Below are positions 27,476 to 36,459 of a stretch of 64,000 bases of DNA, one piece after another (positions within the stretch are counted from its first letter, which is position 1; each line of letters starts with the position of its first letter). The position numbers and the translations under genes are program-made. Below the pieces are notes generated by a model. That model was not told the origin of the DNA, did no database searches, and saw only the letters and a list, made by a program, of their open reading frames with translations. Origin of the DNA: Helicobacter marmotae (lineage in GTDB: Bacteria > Campylobacterota > Campylobacteria > Campylobacterales > Helicobacteraceae). The stretch is from the NCBI RefSeq assembly GCF_003364255.1, contig NZ_NXLR01000002.1, positions 142,007-206,006 of the forward strand, written 5' to 3'.

Positions 27476-28498
27476 ATGATTTTTATAGATGCGTGTTTTG
27501 CTAAACCCACTCCTTATACGCCTATATGGCTTATGCGCCAAGCTGGAAGATATTTAAGCGAATATAAACAAACAAGAGCAAAGGCGGGGAGCTTTCTTAA
27601 CTTGTGTAAGAATGTCTCACTTGCAAGTGAGGTAACGCTCCAACCTGTGGAAATACTTGATGTAGATGCCGCTATTGTATTTAGCGATATTTTAGTCTTA
27701 CCTATGGAAATGGGCTTGCCTTTAGCATTTCTAGCGGGTGAGGGACCGCATTTCAAACACACAATCAGTACTTTAAATGATGTGAAAAACCTCCAAAGTG
27801 GGGCTTATAAAAAACTAGATTATGTGTATGATACTTTAAGTCAAGTCCGCGCTCATTTAGATAAGCAAAAGGCATTGATAGGATTCTGTGGTTCTCCTTG
27901 GACTTTGGCAACTTATATGATAGAAGGGCAAGGGAGTAAAACTTATGCAAAAAGCAAATCTATGCTTTATAGAGAGCCACAAGTACTAAAGGCACTTTTA
28001 GAATCTTTAACCGAAGAATTAAAGCTCTACTTAGAGGGGCAGATTCGCGCAGGGGCAAATGCTGTGCAGATTTTTGATAGTTGGGCAAGTGCGCTTGAAT
28101 GCAGCGCATATATGGAATTTAGCTGGCATTATATGAAAGATATTGCCCATTATATTAAAAGCAAATATCCACATATCCCTGTGATACTTTTCCCTAAGGG
28201 GATAGCGGGGTATTTAGATAAAATTAATGGGGATTTTGATGTTTTTGGTGTGGATTGGGGCACGCCTATGGAGCTTGCTAAGGAGAAGCTAGGGGGTAAA
28301 TATGTCCTGCAGGGGAATTTAGAACCATCGCGATTATATGATAGGGAATCTATGGAAAAAGGGGTTGATGAGATTATTGCCATTATGGGCAAAAAGGCAG
28401 GGCATATCTTTAATTTAGGGCATGGTATGCTCCCTGACTTACCGCGTGAGAATGCCATTATGCTTGTAAAAATGCTAAAAGAAAAGACCAAACGTTAA
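27476..28498 (+). CDS. hemE: uroporphyrinogen decarboxylase
   Basis: 340 residues. Converts uroporphyrinogen III to coproporphyrinogen III in haem synthesis. The signature [12 protein letters not shown] is at the N-terminus and [15 protein letters not shown] follows. Catalytic Asp lies in [11 protein letters not shown]. Other haem genes (hemD, hemA, hemC) occur at 53-63 kb in this window, not adjacent. The next gene starts 5 bases on. Confidence 0.95.
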   Translation: MIFIDACFAKPTPYTPIWLMRQAGRYLSEYKQTRAKAGSFLNLCKNVSLASEVTLQPVEILDVDAAIVFSDILVLPMEMGLPLAFLAGEGPHFKHTISTLNDVKNLQSGAYKKLDYVYDTLSQVRAHLDKQKALIGFCGSPWTLATYMIEGQGSKTYAKSKSMLYREPQVLKALLESLTEELKLYLEGQIRAGANAVQIFDSWASALECSAYMEFSWHYMKDIAHYIKSKYPHIPVILFPKGIAGYLDKINGDFDVFGVDWGTPMELAKEKLGGKYVLQGNLEPSRLYDRESMEKGVDEIIAIMGKKAGHIFNLGHGMLPDLPRENAIMLVKMLKEKTKR

Positions 28499-28502
28499 AG
28501 AT

Positions 28503-29087
28503 ATGAGAAGGAAAGATTTTGCCATAGATGATATAGCGGTTATTGAAGAGTTTTTATCGCGGATTGAATTTGGAGTTTTAGCCATACCTGATGATTTAGC
28601 TCCTTATGCTGTCCCTATAAGCTTTTGTTTTAAGGATAGTGCAATTTATTTCCACGGGGCAAAGGCAGGACGCAAATACGAGCTTTTAAAGAGAGAGCCT
28701 AGAGTGAGCTTTAGTGCTTCAAAGCCTTATGCTTACATACCTTCTAGCTTTTTAAATCACACTATGATACCCACACAATTTTTCTTTAGCATTTTTATCG
28801 AGGGTAAGTTTGAAGTGGTGGAGGATTTAGCTAAAAAGAAAGCCATGCTTGAAGCTTTGGTGCAAAAATACGAGCATAGAGACATTTCTATGGAAGCAGA
28901 GCAGTTTAAAAACCATGAAAAAGGTGTCTTTGCAGGGGTGCTCAAGGTAGAATCTCTAAGCGCAAAGGCAAAATTTGGGCAAAATATGAGTGAGAAAGAC
29001 ATAGAAAGCATTTGTGAGGATTTGGCAAAGCGGGGAGAAAGGCTTGATTTTGAAACGATTAAGCTTATAAGGAATTTTAGAGTTTAG
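28503..29087 (+). CDS. pyridoxamine 5'-phosphate oxidase-fold flavoprotein (NimA-like)
   Basis: 194 residues. The N-terminal region FGVLAIPDDLAPYAVPISFCFKDSAIYFHGAKAGRKYELLKREPRVSF (described here in pieces) has the FMN-binding split-barrel pattern of pyridoxamine oxidase-related and nitroimidazole-resistance proteins: GVLA...PYAVPISF, then FHGAKAGRKYELL. Such proteins bind FMN or haem; the substrate is unknown. The C-terminal 60 residues are helical. It is coupled to hemE by a 5-base gap, but a haem role is only a guess. Confidence 0.7.
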   Translation: MRRKDFAIDDIAVIEEFLSRIEFGVLAIPDDLAPYAVPISFCFKDSAIYFHGAKAGRKYELLKREPRVSFSASKPYAYIPSSFLNHTMIPTQFFFSIFIEGKFEVVEDLAKKKAMLEALVQKYEHRDISMEAEQFKNHEKGVFAGVLKVESLSAKAKFGQNMSEKDIESICEDLAKRGERLDFETIKLIRNFRV

Positions 29088-29122
29088 CGTGTGCTGGTAT
29101 AGAATCTTATTAAGGATACTGA

Positions 29123-31048
29123 ATGAAAAAATCTTGTGCATTTTTTGCTAGCCTTTTATGTGGGCTTTCTCTTATAGCTTGCAGCACAAATGCTAAAATT
29201 TTGCTCAAACAAGACAGCCCCTCTTCTTCTGCTAAACTTGCAGATAAGCCCAAAGATAGGGCGATTAAGATAATCACACATGATAAATATGAGCTTTGCT
29301 ATATACCGACTTTTTCAATCGGAGCGGAGCATTACTCTTATGTGGGGATTTTAAATTGTGCCCTGAGTGAGGCAAAAAGTGCGAGATATGATGTCTTCTC
29401 GCGTTTGGCATATAATATCTCTAATACTTGGCTATGTATCACTGCTCCAAGTTCTGTGCAGACAGGCTTAAGGGAATATGATTATGTGCAGCTTAGTCCT
29501 TGTGTGATTAATGATAATAAGCAGCAGTGGAAGCTTAAAAATGGCTCATTTTATAGCCTTGATGAAAGCTATATGATTAAAGATGATGGCTCTTATCTCT
29601 ATGCTGTTTGGAGCAAGGATAAGGAATTTCATACTCATACCTTGCATGATTCTATGCAGTCATGGCAGGAGACTTTAGCTACGCCCGGAAATATTTCTAT
29701 TGTTACTTATATTGCTTGGGATTTGATGACTAAAGATGGTAATCAAAGATATTTTCTTAAAAACAATCAAAGCGATAAAAACACCATGCCCTTATACTAT
29801 AACATCGAAAGCGGGCATATCGCTCAATATGATGCATTGGGCGGGGCTTTGTATTGTATGTATTCAAAAATTGGCAAGAATGATTGGGATTGGGTAGAGT
29901 GGGGGCTGTGCGATGATTCTAAACCTCCGCTTGATAATAAAGCCTTTTTTAAATTCGTGCTTGTGGGTGAGAATAAAGTGAGGATTGAAGATAAAGATAA
30001 TAATGTCCTAAGGCTCACAAGATATGGGATTCATTGGGGTGTGCCTTATGTCGCTAAAAAAGACTATATAGCCAAAGATACAAGCAATGCCCCTATATCG
30101 GAATTTAGCATTCCCCAAGAAACAAGTGATTGGTTGCGTTTTAGCTTAGCCAATATAGGTGAGAATCTACCCTTTTGTCCTGCTCCTGGGAGCGTGAGTG
30201 TACAAAATCCTCCTTTAGTGCCTGATTTTAGTTTAACCCCGCAATGGAGGCAAAGGCTTATGGATATTGCTAGATCAAATGATGGCACTATGGGGCATAT
30301 TAGCGGTGTGTGCGGAGTGTGTTTGCTCCATACTTATCAAATCCTTGCTGAAATCCTTGAAAACCCTCATAATCCTCGAAGTAGCGGGGGGTATTTCTTT
30401 GATACAAGGATGGGGATAGACCCATTTGTAAGCTTTCGAGCGCGGAATTCTCTACTTTATGGGAGTTTAAGCGATATGATGTCTTGGTTTGCTCCACCCA
30501 CACCAAGAAGCTATGATGATACTTCACGAAATACCCTAAGTCTTGCTTTGGCAACGTCTATTTCTATGCTGCCTCAATACAATTGGAGTATTTTTGCCTA
30601 TGCAAATACGCAAGCTCAAATTAACGCTACCTTTCAAAATATGATAAACGCCCAGCCCGGCAATGTGTTTATTGTCTTGCCTATTTCTATTACACCAGAG
30701 GGGCGCTTTGTCGGGCATGCTTTGGCGATGATAAGGCTTAATCAAGGCTTAGTCATACTTCCTACGAATATGGCTACACTTACGCCAGCAACTTTTAATA
30801 TAATCACTACGCCTCTTAATGATGTTTCCTCACTTTTACAAATTTTCACTCAAATTGCCTCTGTGCCGCACGCACGTGTTTTAAATGTCGGAGTATTGAA
30901 TGCAAATACTTTCTATCACAATAGCTTTGAGGACTTTGTTTCGGTAGCTAATTGCACAGGCGAGGGGGAAGATAGAAGAGGAAGTGCAAGTTTGCCGAGC
31001 GCAAGTTTTGTTAATCAATGCGCTTCAGGGAGATGTCATACTTTTTAG
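29123..31048 (+). CDS. ricin-B/DUF1561-like putative virulence lipoprotein
   Basis: 641 residues. The lipoprotein signal ends in LSLIAC (Cys 20). Residues about 50-330 contain lectin-like repeats with Q-x-W-type elements (CVINDNKQQWKL and similar) typical of ricin B chains. The C-terminal part (about 340-641) has GVCGVCLLHTYQILAEILENP and RARNSLLYGSLSDMMSWF and looks like the DUF1561 (PF07598) region. From memory, Leptospira virulence-modifying proteins share this layout and length of about 640 residues, and copies exist in Bartonella and some Helicobacter. There the C-terminal domain is reported as a DNase/toxin. The call is by pattern, not search. It ends 16 bases before a tRNA gene on the other strand. 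Confidence 0.62.
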   Translation: MKKSCAFFASLLCGLSLIACSTNAKILLKQDSPSSSAKLADKPKDRAIKIITHDKYELCYIPTFSIGAEHYSYVGILNCALSEAKSARYDVFSRLAYNISNTWLCITAPSSVQTGLREYDYVQLSPCVINDNKQQWKLKNGSFYSLDESYMIKDDGSYLYAVWSKDKEFHTHTLHDSMQSWQETLATPGNISIVTYIAWDLMTKDGNQRYFLKNNQSDKNTMPLYYNIESGHIAQYDALGGALYCMYSKIGKNDWDWVEWGLCDDSKPPLDNKAFFKFVLVGENKVRIEDKDNNVLRLTRYGIHWGVPYVAKKDYIAKDTSNAPISEFSIPQETSDWLRFSLANIGENLPFCPAPGSVSVQNPPLVPDFSLTPQWRQRLMDIARSNDGTMGHISGVCGVCLLHTYQILAEILENPHNPRSSGGYFFDTRMGIDPFVSFRARNSLLYGSLSDMMSWFAPPTPRSYDDTSRNTLSLALATSISMLPQYNWSIFAYANTQAQINATFQNMINAQPGNVFIVLPISITPEGRFVGHALAMIRLNQGLVILPTNMATLTPATFNIITTPLNDVSSLLQIFTQIASVPHARVLNVGVLNANTFYHNSFEDFVSVANCTGEGEDRRGSASLPSASFVNQCASGRCHTF

Positions 31049-31063
31049 GGAATATTTAAGAAG

Positions 31064-31139
31064 TGGTGATCACGACTGGACTTGAACCAGCGACCACTAC
31101 CATGTCAAGGTAGTGCTCTACCAACTGAGCTACGCGATC
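31064..31139 (-). tRNA. tRNA-Val (GAC)
   Basis: Read on the minus strand, 76 bases including CCA form a full cloverleaf: acceptor stem GATCGCG/CGTGATC, D-arm GCTC...GAGC, anticodon arm CTACC-TTGACAT-GGTAG with anticodon GAC, T-arm with GGTTCAAGTCC, and encoded CCA at 31064-31067. Confidence 0.95.
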
Positions 31140-31528
31140 AAATATGCAGGATTAAGGCTAGCAGGATTAGAGGTGGATTGTATCTTAAGTTTATTTAACT
31201 TTTCTTAAATTATTTTTGTGGGTTAGACTCATTGTCATTCTGAGGCGCGAGCCGAAGAATCTCTGTGGGCTTTCTAGTAGATAAGGGAGATTCTTCGCTC
31301 TAGCGTTGCCTTCCCGCAAGAGGCGACAAACTCACTCCCCTTGTGTGTAAGCTACATTCTTGCACAAAAAGACATGCAATATACACTAAACATTTTGCAA
31401 GATTTTGCTATCACTCTGCTTTATTGTGGGCGTTTGGGTGGCAAATCTGCTTAAAGGGCATATATTAGAATGGAGTTAAAATAAATGGAATATGATAAGG
31501 CATTATCACATTCATAAAGGAGTAGATT
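31140..31528. repeat. gap with a dispersed palindromic repeat
   Basis: A copy of the dispersed family sits at about 31231-31332: ATTGTCATTCTGAG, GAAGAATCTCT, then GGAGATTCTTCGC and GCAAGAGGCGACAAACT. The remainder to the gltS start is AT-rich and shows no gene; AAAGGAG precedes the gltS ATG. Confidence 0.55.
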
Positions 31529-33067
31529 ATGTTGCAAAAATTAATCCAAATATGTTTCCTTATCGCATGTTTATTACTCACCTCATATGCTCAAAGTGTG
31601 CAAAATAGCGCAGATATATGCAAAGATTCTCCCCTAGATTCTGTATTTTCATGGGCAAATGACTATATTATTACACAAGATTCTCCACTTTATAGCGCAC
31701 CTATACAAGGCTGCAATTTACCTACTGAACTCAAAAAAGGAAGTGAAATTAAAGTGCTATCAGGCAATGATAAGTTTTTGCTTATTCAATTCCAAGAGCC
31801 CTCTAATGGAGCGATAACACAAGGCTATATTCAAGCAGATTCTGCAAGGCTTAAGGCATTTAGCTTTGATTTTTATTTTACACTTGTGTGTATGGTATTT
31901 GTACTCCTTTTAGGACGTTATATTATTTCTAAAACCAAGATTTTGCAAGATTATAATATCCCCGAGCCTGTTGTGGGAGGTATTTTGGTGGCTTTGTTGA
32001 TTTTATGTATTTATCAATTTTTTCATATTGAATGCAAGTTTGATACTTCTTTGAAAGACCCGCTTATGCTTGCCTTTTTCTCATCTATTGGCTTAAGTGC
32101 GGATTTTGCCTCACTCAAAAAGGGCGGGAGAATGCTAGTTATTTTCCTCCTTGTAGTTACTTGTTTGCTTTTTTTACAGAATTTTATTGGCGTAGGTGTA
32201 AGCTACATTATGGGGCAAAGCCCCTTACTTGGTATGCTGGGGGGTAGCATTACTATGAGTGGAGGGCATGGCACAGGAGCCGCATGGGCGGATATTTTTA
32301 AGGCTAGTCCTTATAATTTTGGTGCTGCTACTGAAGTGGCTCTTGCTTGCGCGACTTTTGGGCTTGTTATGGGTGGGCTTGTTGGTGGTCCTACAGCGCG
32401 TTATTTGATTAAGAAATATAATCTTAATATCCCGGGCAAAGAGCATAATGATGATAATCCCCATGGCTTTGAAACCCCTACCAAAGAGCGACTTATCACG
32501 CCTATAAGTTTTGTAGAATCTTTGGCATTAATTGCGCTTTGTTTGTTGATAGGGACATTGCTTAATGATTTGAGTAAAAATATCTTCCCGGGCTTTAATC
32601 TCCCTACATTTGTGTATTGCCTTTTTGTGGGCGTAGTGTTACGTAATGGCTTGAGTATGTTAAATATTCATCAAGTGTTTGATAGAGAGGTTTCTGTGCT
32701 AGGGAATGTCTCTCTTTCACTTTTCCTTGCTTTTGCGATGATGACGCTTAATCTCTGGGAGCTTTGGGCATTAGCCTTGCCGATGATTGTTATTTTGAGC
32801 GCACAGGGCTTGTGTATGGTGCTTTTTGCTATATTTGTTACTTTTAGATTCTGCGGGAGGGATTATGATGCTGCGGTGCTTGCTGCGGGGCATTGTGGGT
32901 TTGGTTTAGGGGCTACGCCTACAGCTATGGTAAATATGCAAACGGTTACCTCTCATTATGGACCAAGCCATATGGCATTTATCATCGTGCCTTTAGTGGG
33001 AGCGTTTTTTATTGATTTGATTAATGCTATTGTGATTCAAAGTATGTTGCAGCTTCTTCCGCTATAG
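31529..33067 (+). CDS. GltS sodium/glutamate symporter with N-terminal SH3-like domain
   Basis: 512 residues against about 400 for ordinary GltS. Residues 1-21 look like a signal peptide (ending SYA), about 45-108 look like a bacterial SH3 domain (SPLYSAPIQGC...LKKGSEIKVL...FLLIQFQEP), and the GltS transporter core starts near 110 with PVVGGILVALL, GGHGTGAAWAD and HCGFGLGATPTAMVNM. The added part would lie in the periplasm. The transporter imports glutamate with Na+. The role of the extra domain is not known; ligand or cell-wall binding is a guess. The 3' end overlaps the convergent glycosyltransferase gene. Confidence 0.82.
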   Translation: MLQKLIQICFLIACLLLTSYAQSVQNSADICKDSPLDSVFSWANDYIITQDSPLYSAPIQGCNLPTELKKGSEIKVLSGNDKFLLIQFQEPSNGAITQGYIQADSARLKAFSFDFYFTLVCMVFVLLLGRYIISKTKILQDYNIPEPVVGGILVALLILCIYQFFHIECKFDTSLKDPLMLAFFSSIGLSADFASLKKGGRMLVIFLLVVTCLLFLQNFIGVGVSYIMGQSPLLGMLGGSITMSGGHGTGAAWADIFKASPYNFGAATEVALACATFGLVMGGLVGGPTARYLIKKYNLNIPGKEHNDDNPHGFETPTKERLITPISFVESLALIALCLLIGTLLNDLSKNIFPGFNLPTFVYCLFVGVVLRNGLSMLNIHQVFDREVSVLGNVSLSLFLAFAMMTLNLWELWALALPMIVILSAQGLCMVLFAIFVTFRFCGRDYDAAVLAAGHCGFGLGATPTAMVNMQTVTSHYGPSHMAFIIVPLVGAFFIDLINAIVIQSMLQLLPL

Positions 33068-34514
33068 CTTTCCCCTCCTTTAGCCTTGTTGGGGGAGATT
33101 TTTGCACGACAATAGCACCATTAAAGAAGAGAATCTCATAGCCATCGCTAATGCCATACTTATGCAAGAATACTTTTATGCGTGAGAAATTTACATCATT
33201 TTCTGCAGCAGTGCTAAGGAGTATTAAATCACAATGCTCTTGCATAAGAGGCATTTCTATGGCTTCAAATTGTGGTAAATACCGCGTGTATGCTATCCAG
33301 CCTACAGGTAATTTGCACACCTTAGGGTCAAAATGTGCAGCGATATATGCGCTTGCTTGTGCGAGATCTTCTTTGTGGTATTTTGTGCTTATATATGCTC
33401 CATGCAATGCAAGAATTATAATAAGCCCAAACACGATATATGCCAAATAACGCTTAAAGCTAAGAAGCATAGAGGCTATTAAAAGATATATGAGTGGATA
33501 AATTTCCATAAAATATCGCTGCGTCATCGTTTGGGAAATGCAAGTAAATATCAAAGTAACACAGAGTAATTCTAAAATAATCATATAGGCAAAGACAAAG
33601 AGCTTTTTATATGGTGCTAAACCCTTTTGCTTTAAGCAGATAATGCCAAGAATGATTACAAAAGCCCAGCCAAACTTACCCAAAGCAGAGAGGAGGGTAG
33701 AAAAAAGCAGAAAATATATACTTCCCTTATATGTCCATTCACTATCTATGCGATACAAAAAGCCTCCATAGATATGGTGAATGCTAACCCAAAGAATCCC
33801 TACGAGAGCACTCAAGCCAAAACATATAAAAAACGCATAAAAATTTGACTTCAGATGATATGAGTGAATGAGCGCTAATATCCCTGTGCAAAAGACAAAT
33901 ACATAGGCATAATAATGCGTTAAAACCATACCAACCGCACATATAAAAATACCTACAAAATACCACATTTTATGTTTGAGCTCTAATGCGCCGCGCATAG
34001 ATTCAAAAACAAGATATAAAAGTATGCAATAAATACTTGCTAGAGAGAGGAGCATAGCGTAATTACGGCATTCTTGTGCGTAGTATATGGTATTTGGTGC
34101 GAGCAAGAAGAGCAGAGTATATACCAAAGCAAGAATCTTGTAATGATGTTTATAAAGGAGGAGATAGCTTATAAGTGCGCCAAAGAGTATCCACAATGTG
34201 CTAAAAAAACGCAAAGTAAAGTCAGAATAACCCAAATAATGTGCATAAATCTTAAGACAAAGATTGTATAAAAATGGGTGATTATCATCTAAAATAATGC
34301 GCCAAAAACGAGAAAAATCCCATGCGTTTTTTATAGAAGAATTATCTTCGCCCCCCCCCCCCCCTATAGAATATACGCTAAATGCTTCATCTCCCCAGAA
34401 AGATTCACGATTGATATTCCATAACACAATGCACAAAAAGATGCTTATTCCAAGCGATAAAATAAGGAGTGAGAGAGATAAACTCTTGCTATTTTTAACT
34501 TGCTTTGTATTCAT
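33027..34514 (-). CDS. ArnT/PMT-like membrane glycosyltransferase, phase-variable
   Basis: 495 residues with about 11 membrane helices. The first periplasmic loop has FWGDEAFS, the acidic motif of GT-C lipid-linked sugar transferases; YAQECRNYAMLL and YFMEIYPLIYLL support the family. Such enzymes use polyprenyl-phosphate sugars at the outer face of the inner membrane. Fourteen Gs (34351-34364) encode GGGGG at about residue 51, just after the acidic motif. At n=14 the frame is open (ON); other lengths not equal modulo 3 would truncate at about residue 60. It lies divergently next to the methyltransferase at 34637, which also has a tract. Confidence 0.8.
   Translation of the reverse strand: MNTKQVKNSKSLSLSLLILSLGISIFLCIVLWNINRESFWGDEAFSVYSIGGGGGEDNSSIKNAWDFSRFWRIILDDNHPFLYNLCLKIYAHYLGYSDFTLRFFSTLWILFGALISYLLLYKHHYKILALVYTLLFLLAPNTIYYAQECRNYAMLLSLASIYCILLYLVFESMRGALELKHKMWYFVGIFICAVGMVLTHYYAYVFVFCTGILALIHSYHLKSNFYAFFICFGLSALVGILWVSIHHIYGGFLYRIDSEWTYKGSIYFLLFSTLLSALGKFGWAFVIILGIICLKQKGLAPYKKLFVFAYMIILELLCVTLIFTCISQTMTQRYFMEIYPLIYLLIASMLLSFKRYLAYIVFGLIIILALHGAYISTKYHKEDLAQASAYIAAHFDPKVCKLPVGWIAYTRYLPQFEAIEMPLMQEHCDLILLSTAAENDVNFSRIKVFLHKYGISDGYEILFFNGAIVVQKSPPTRLKEGKAIAEEAATYFESQ
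34351..34364. repeat. C14 homopolymer (G14 in coding strand), tract T5
   Basis: Fourteen Cs near the start of the membrane glycosyltransferase gene. The current length keeps the frame open. Lengths 11 and 17 would also be ON. Confidence 0.9.
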
Positions 34515-34636
34515 TTATCCTTATCTCCTTAATTTTTATCCTTAAGTTTTATAGGTTAGGTAAGTATATCATAAATGTGTCATTAGCTTATAAAGTGCTA
34601 TTATTTTGTATTTTAAATATTCAATAAGGAGAAGTT

Positions 34637-35531
34637 GTGCAAATAAAACCTTCATACATTAAAGATGGGATAGTGTATTTCACTCCCCTTACTTCTGCCC
34701 CCCCCCCAGTTAAATAATCCATCTTTTTGCTTAGATTCTACTATTTCTACGAGTTACTTTCCGCTTGAGGGTATGGATATGCTTTATTTGGCTGAAAATC
34801 AGCATTTTTGGCATATTGCAAGGCGCAAATATATTTATGAGAAAGTGAGCTCTATGCTTACTAAACTCTATGGTGATAATTTTAAAAATGTGCATATACT
34901 TGATGTAGGAGCTGGCACAGGGAGTGTTACAAGGCATTTTCTTAATCAAGGCTTTTGCAATATTGCCATAGGAGAGATACACCCACAAGGCTTAGAATAT
35001 GCCAAAACTTATGGCATAGAAAAGCTTTATTGTATGGATTTGCTTGATGTGCCATTTAGTAATGAATTTGATTGTATTTTTGCATTTGATGTTATAGAGC
35101 ATATTGAAGATGATAAAGCGGCTATTAAGAATATGCAATCTATGCTAAAAAGTAATAGCAAAAGTCTTTTGTGTTTAAGTGTCCCGGCACATAAATGGCT
35201 GTGGAATGCCCATGACTGCCTTGTACATCATAAAAGGCGCTATACAAAGGCTACTCTTGCAAATGTGCTTCACTCATGTGGGCTAAAGATACAAGTTTTA
35301 CAATATTTCTTTGTAAGTATAACCCCGCTTTTGTATTTGAGGGCGTTGCTTAATCCAGCCCATAAGGCTAGCTCTTTGGCTAAAACAAAGGAATTACGCG
35401 ATGTACCACCACCTAAGATTATAAATAATGCTTTGCTTGGGATTTGTGCTGTGGAAAATTATATTTGTCATACTTTGAGGTTAAGCCCGCCTTTTGGGGG
35501 CTCATTATTTGCTATTGCGAGTAGGGCTTAG
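34637..35531 (+). CDS. SAM-dependent methyltransferase, long form out of frame in this sequence
   Basis: A 252-residue class I methyltransferase is open from ATG 34773; it contains VLDVGAGTG-type motif I (ILDVGAGTGSVTRHF) and DCIFAFDVIEHIEDD. A good AAGGAG site with GTG 34637 lies upstream. From that GTG the frame runs to a C10 tract and stops at 34715; one base less or two more (9 or 12 Cs) joins it to the methyltransferase frame, with no stop between, including SYFPLEGMDMLY. I therefore treat 34637 as the likely true start, phase OFF here. Translation from the internal ATG (weak ribosome site) remains possible. The substrate is probably a glycan or lipid intermediate. Confidence 0.65.
34698..34707. 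repeat. C10 homopolymer, tract T6
   Basis: Ten Cs about 20 codons after the GTG start of the methyltransferase gene. At n=10 the frame stops at 34715. At n=9 or 12 it continues into the full methyltransferase. Confidence 0.85.
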
Positions 35532-36037
35532 CTTTGTGCAGGGCGAGTAGTGAGAATCCCTCTCCATAAAGCAGCTATGCTTAAGCTAAAAAGCAGAATC
35601 TTAAAGACCATTTCACTTTGCTTGTGCATAGATTCAAATGCGGCACTACCCACGAGCTCTGAATGTTGTGCATCTAAAATATATGGTGTGTAATAGAGTG
35701 TGAAAAGGAAGATTAAAATTACATTAATCCCCCCAAGCAAGAGCCAAAATCTCCTTTGCTTCGAGTTGGCAAAATGCCTTACAAAAAGAAAGCTTGCAAT
35801 CTCATAGATAATAATAGCTATGGCGAGAAAATTAAAATATGAATTACATTTTAAAAATATCTGCCCCATAATGGCTCCACTATCGCTGATACTTAAATGC
35901 GGGATAAAGCTTGAAGCCTTAAAAATAACGCTAGCAGCAAATGCGCTTGTCATAATGCACCCCACTCCAATGCTAAGCAAGAGAATGTAGATTGCATCAA
36001 GTGTATGGAAAGTTTGAGAGAGTTTTTTACTATCCAT
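35528..36037 (-). CDS. DUF4149-like membrane protein
   Basis: 169 residues with four hydrophobic segments (about 14-36, 65-86, 97-117 and 146-162). The pattern of an N-terminal helix with GVGCIMTSAFAA, a KCNSYF turn, then short loops, resembles DUF4149/TMEM205-type proteins of Campylobacterota, but the match is from memory. A TTTTCTCC-complement ribosome site (GGAGAAAA) precedes the ATG. It is convergent with the methyltransferase by 4 bases. Confidence 0.55.
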   Translation of the reverse strand: MDSKKLSQTFHTLDAIYILLLSIGVGCIMTSAFAASVIFKASSFIPHLSISDSGAIMGQIFLKCNSYFNFLAIAIIIYEIASFLFVRHFANSKQRRFWLLLGGINVILIFLFTLYYTPYILDAQHSELVGSAAFESMHKQSEMVFKILLFSLSIAALWRGILTTRPAQS

Positions 36038-36459
36038 TTTTTCTCCTTTAATTTTTGATTTTCATTATTATATTTGAAAAATATGAATATTTTTTAACCT
36101 TTAAAGCTCTTTGTGAGATTTTAAGAGAGATTCTTCACGCTCAAAGCCTGCAAGAGGCGACAAACTTAGCTGCCCGCAAGGCAATATCTAACCCACAAGA
36201 TAAAATTACTTCATAAAGGGAAATTAGTTTCTCATCTCTTTGCTCCTTTTAAGGGGTGAAGAATTGCTTTGGAATCTTTAGTAGATAAGAGAGATTCTTT
36301 GCTTTCATTTGCTCTCCAAAAGACGTAACAAACTCACTCCCTTTGCATAAGAATATGGCTAGCATTGCCTTTTGGTATTCTCCCTTTCATTCTTTTAAGC
36401 ATTTTCACATTTAAAGTTTTGTTTTATAATTTACCTCTTGCAAACTTTATATAGAATCT
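36038..36459. repeat. gap with dispersed repeat copies before the phosphonate/phosphoramidate cluster
   Basis: Repeat copies lie at about 36118-36205 (AGAGATTCTTCACGCTCAAAGC, CAAGAGGCGACAAACTTAGC) and 36230-36330 (GGGGTGAAGAATTGC, AGAGATTCTTTGC, AACAAACTCACTCCC). The last 100 bases before the cluster are AT-rich and probably contain its promoter; no clear TATAAT with good spacing was found. Confidence 0.5.
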
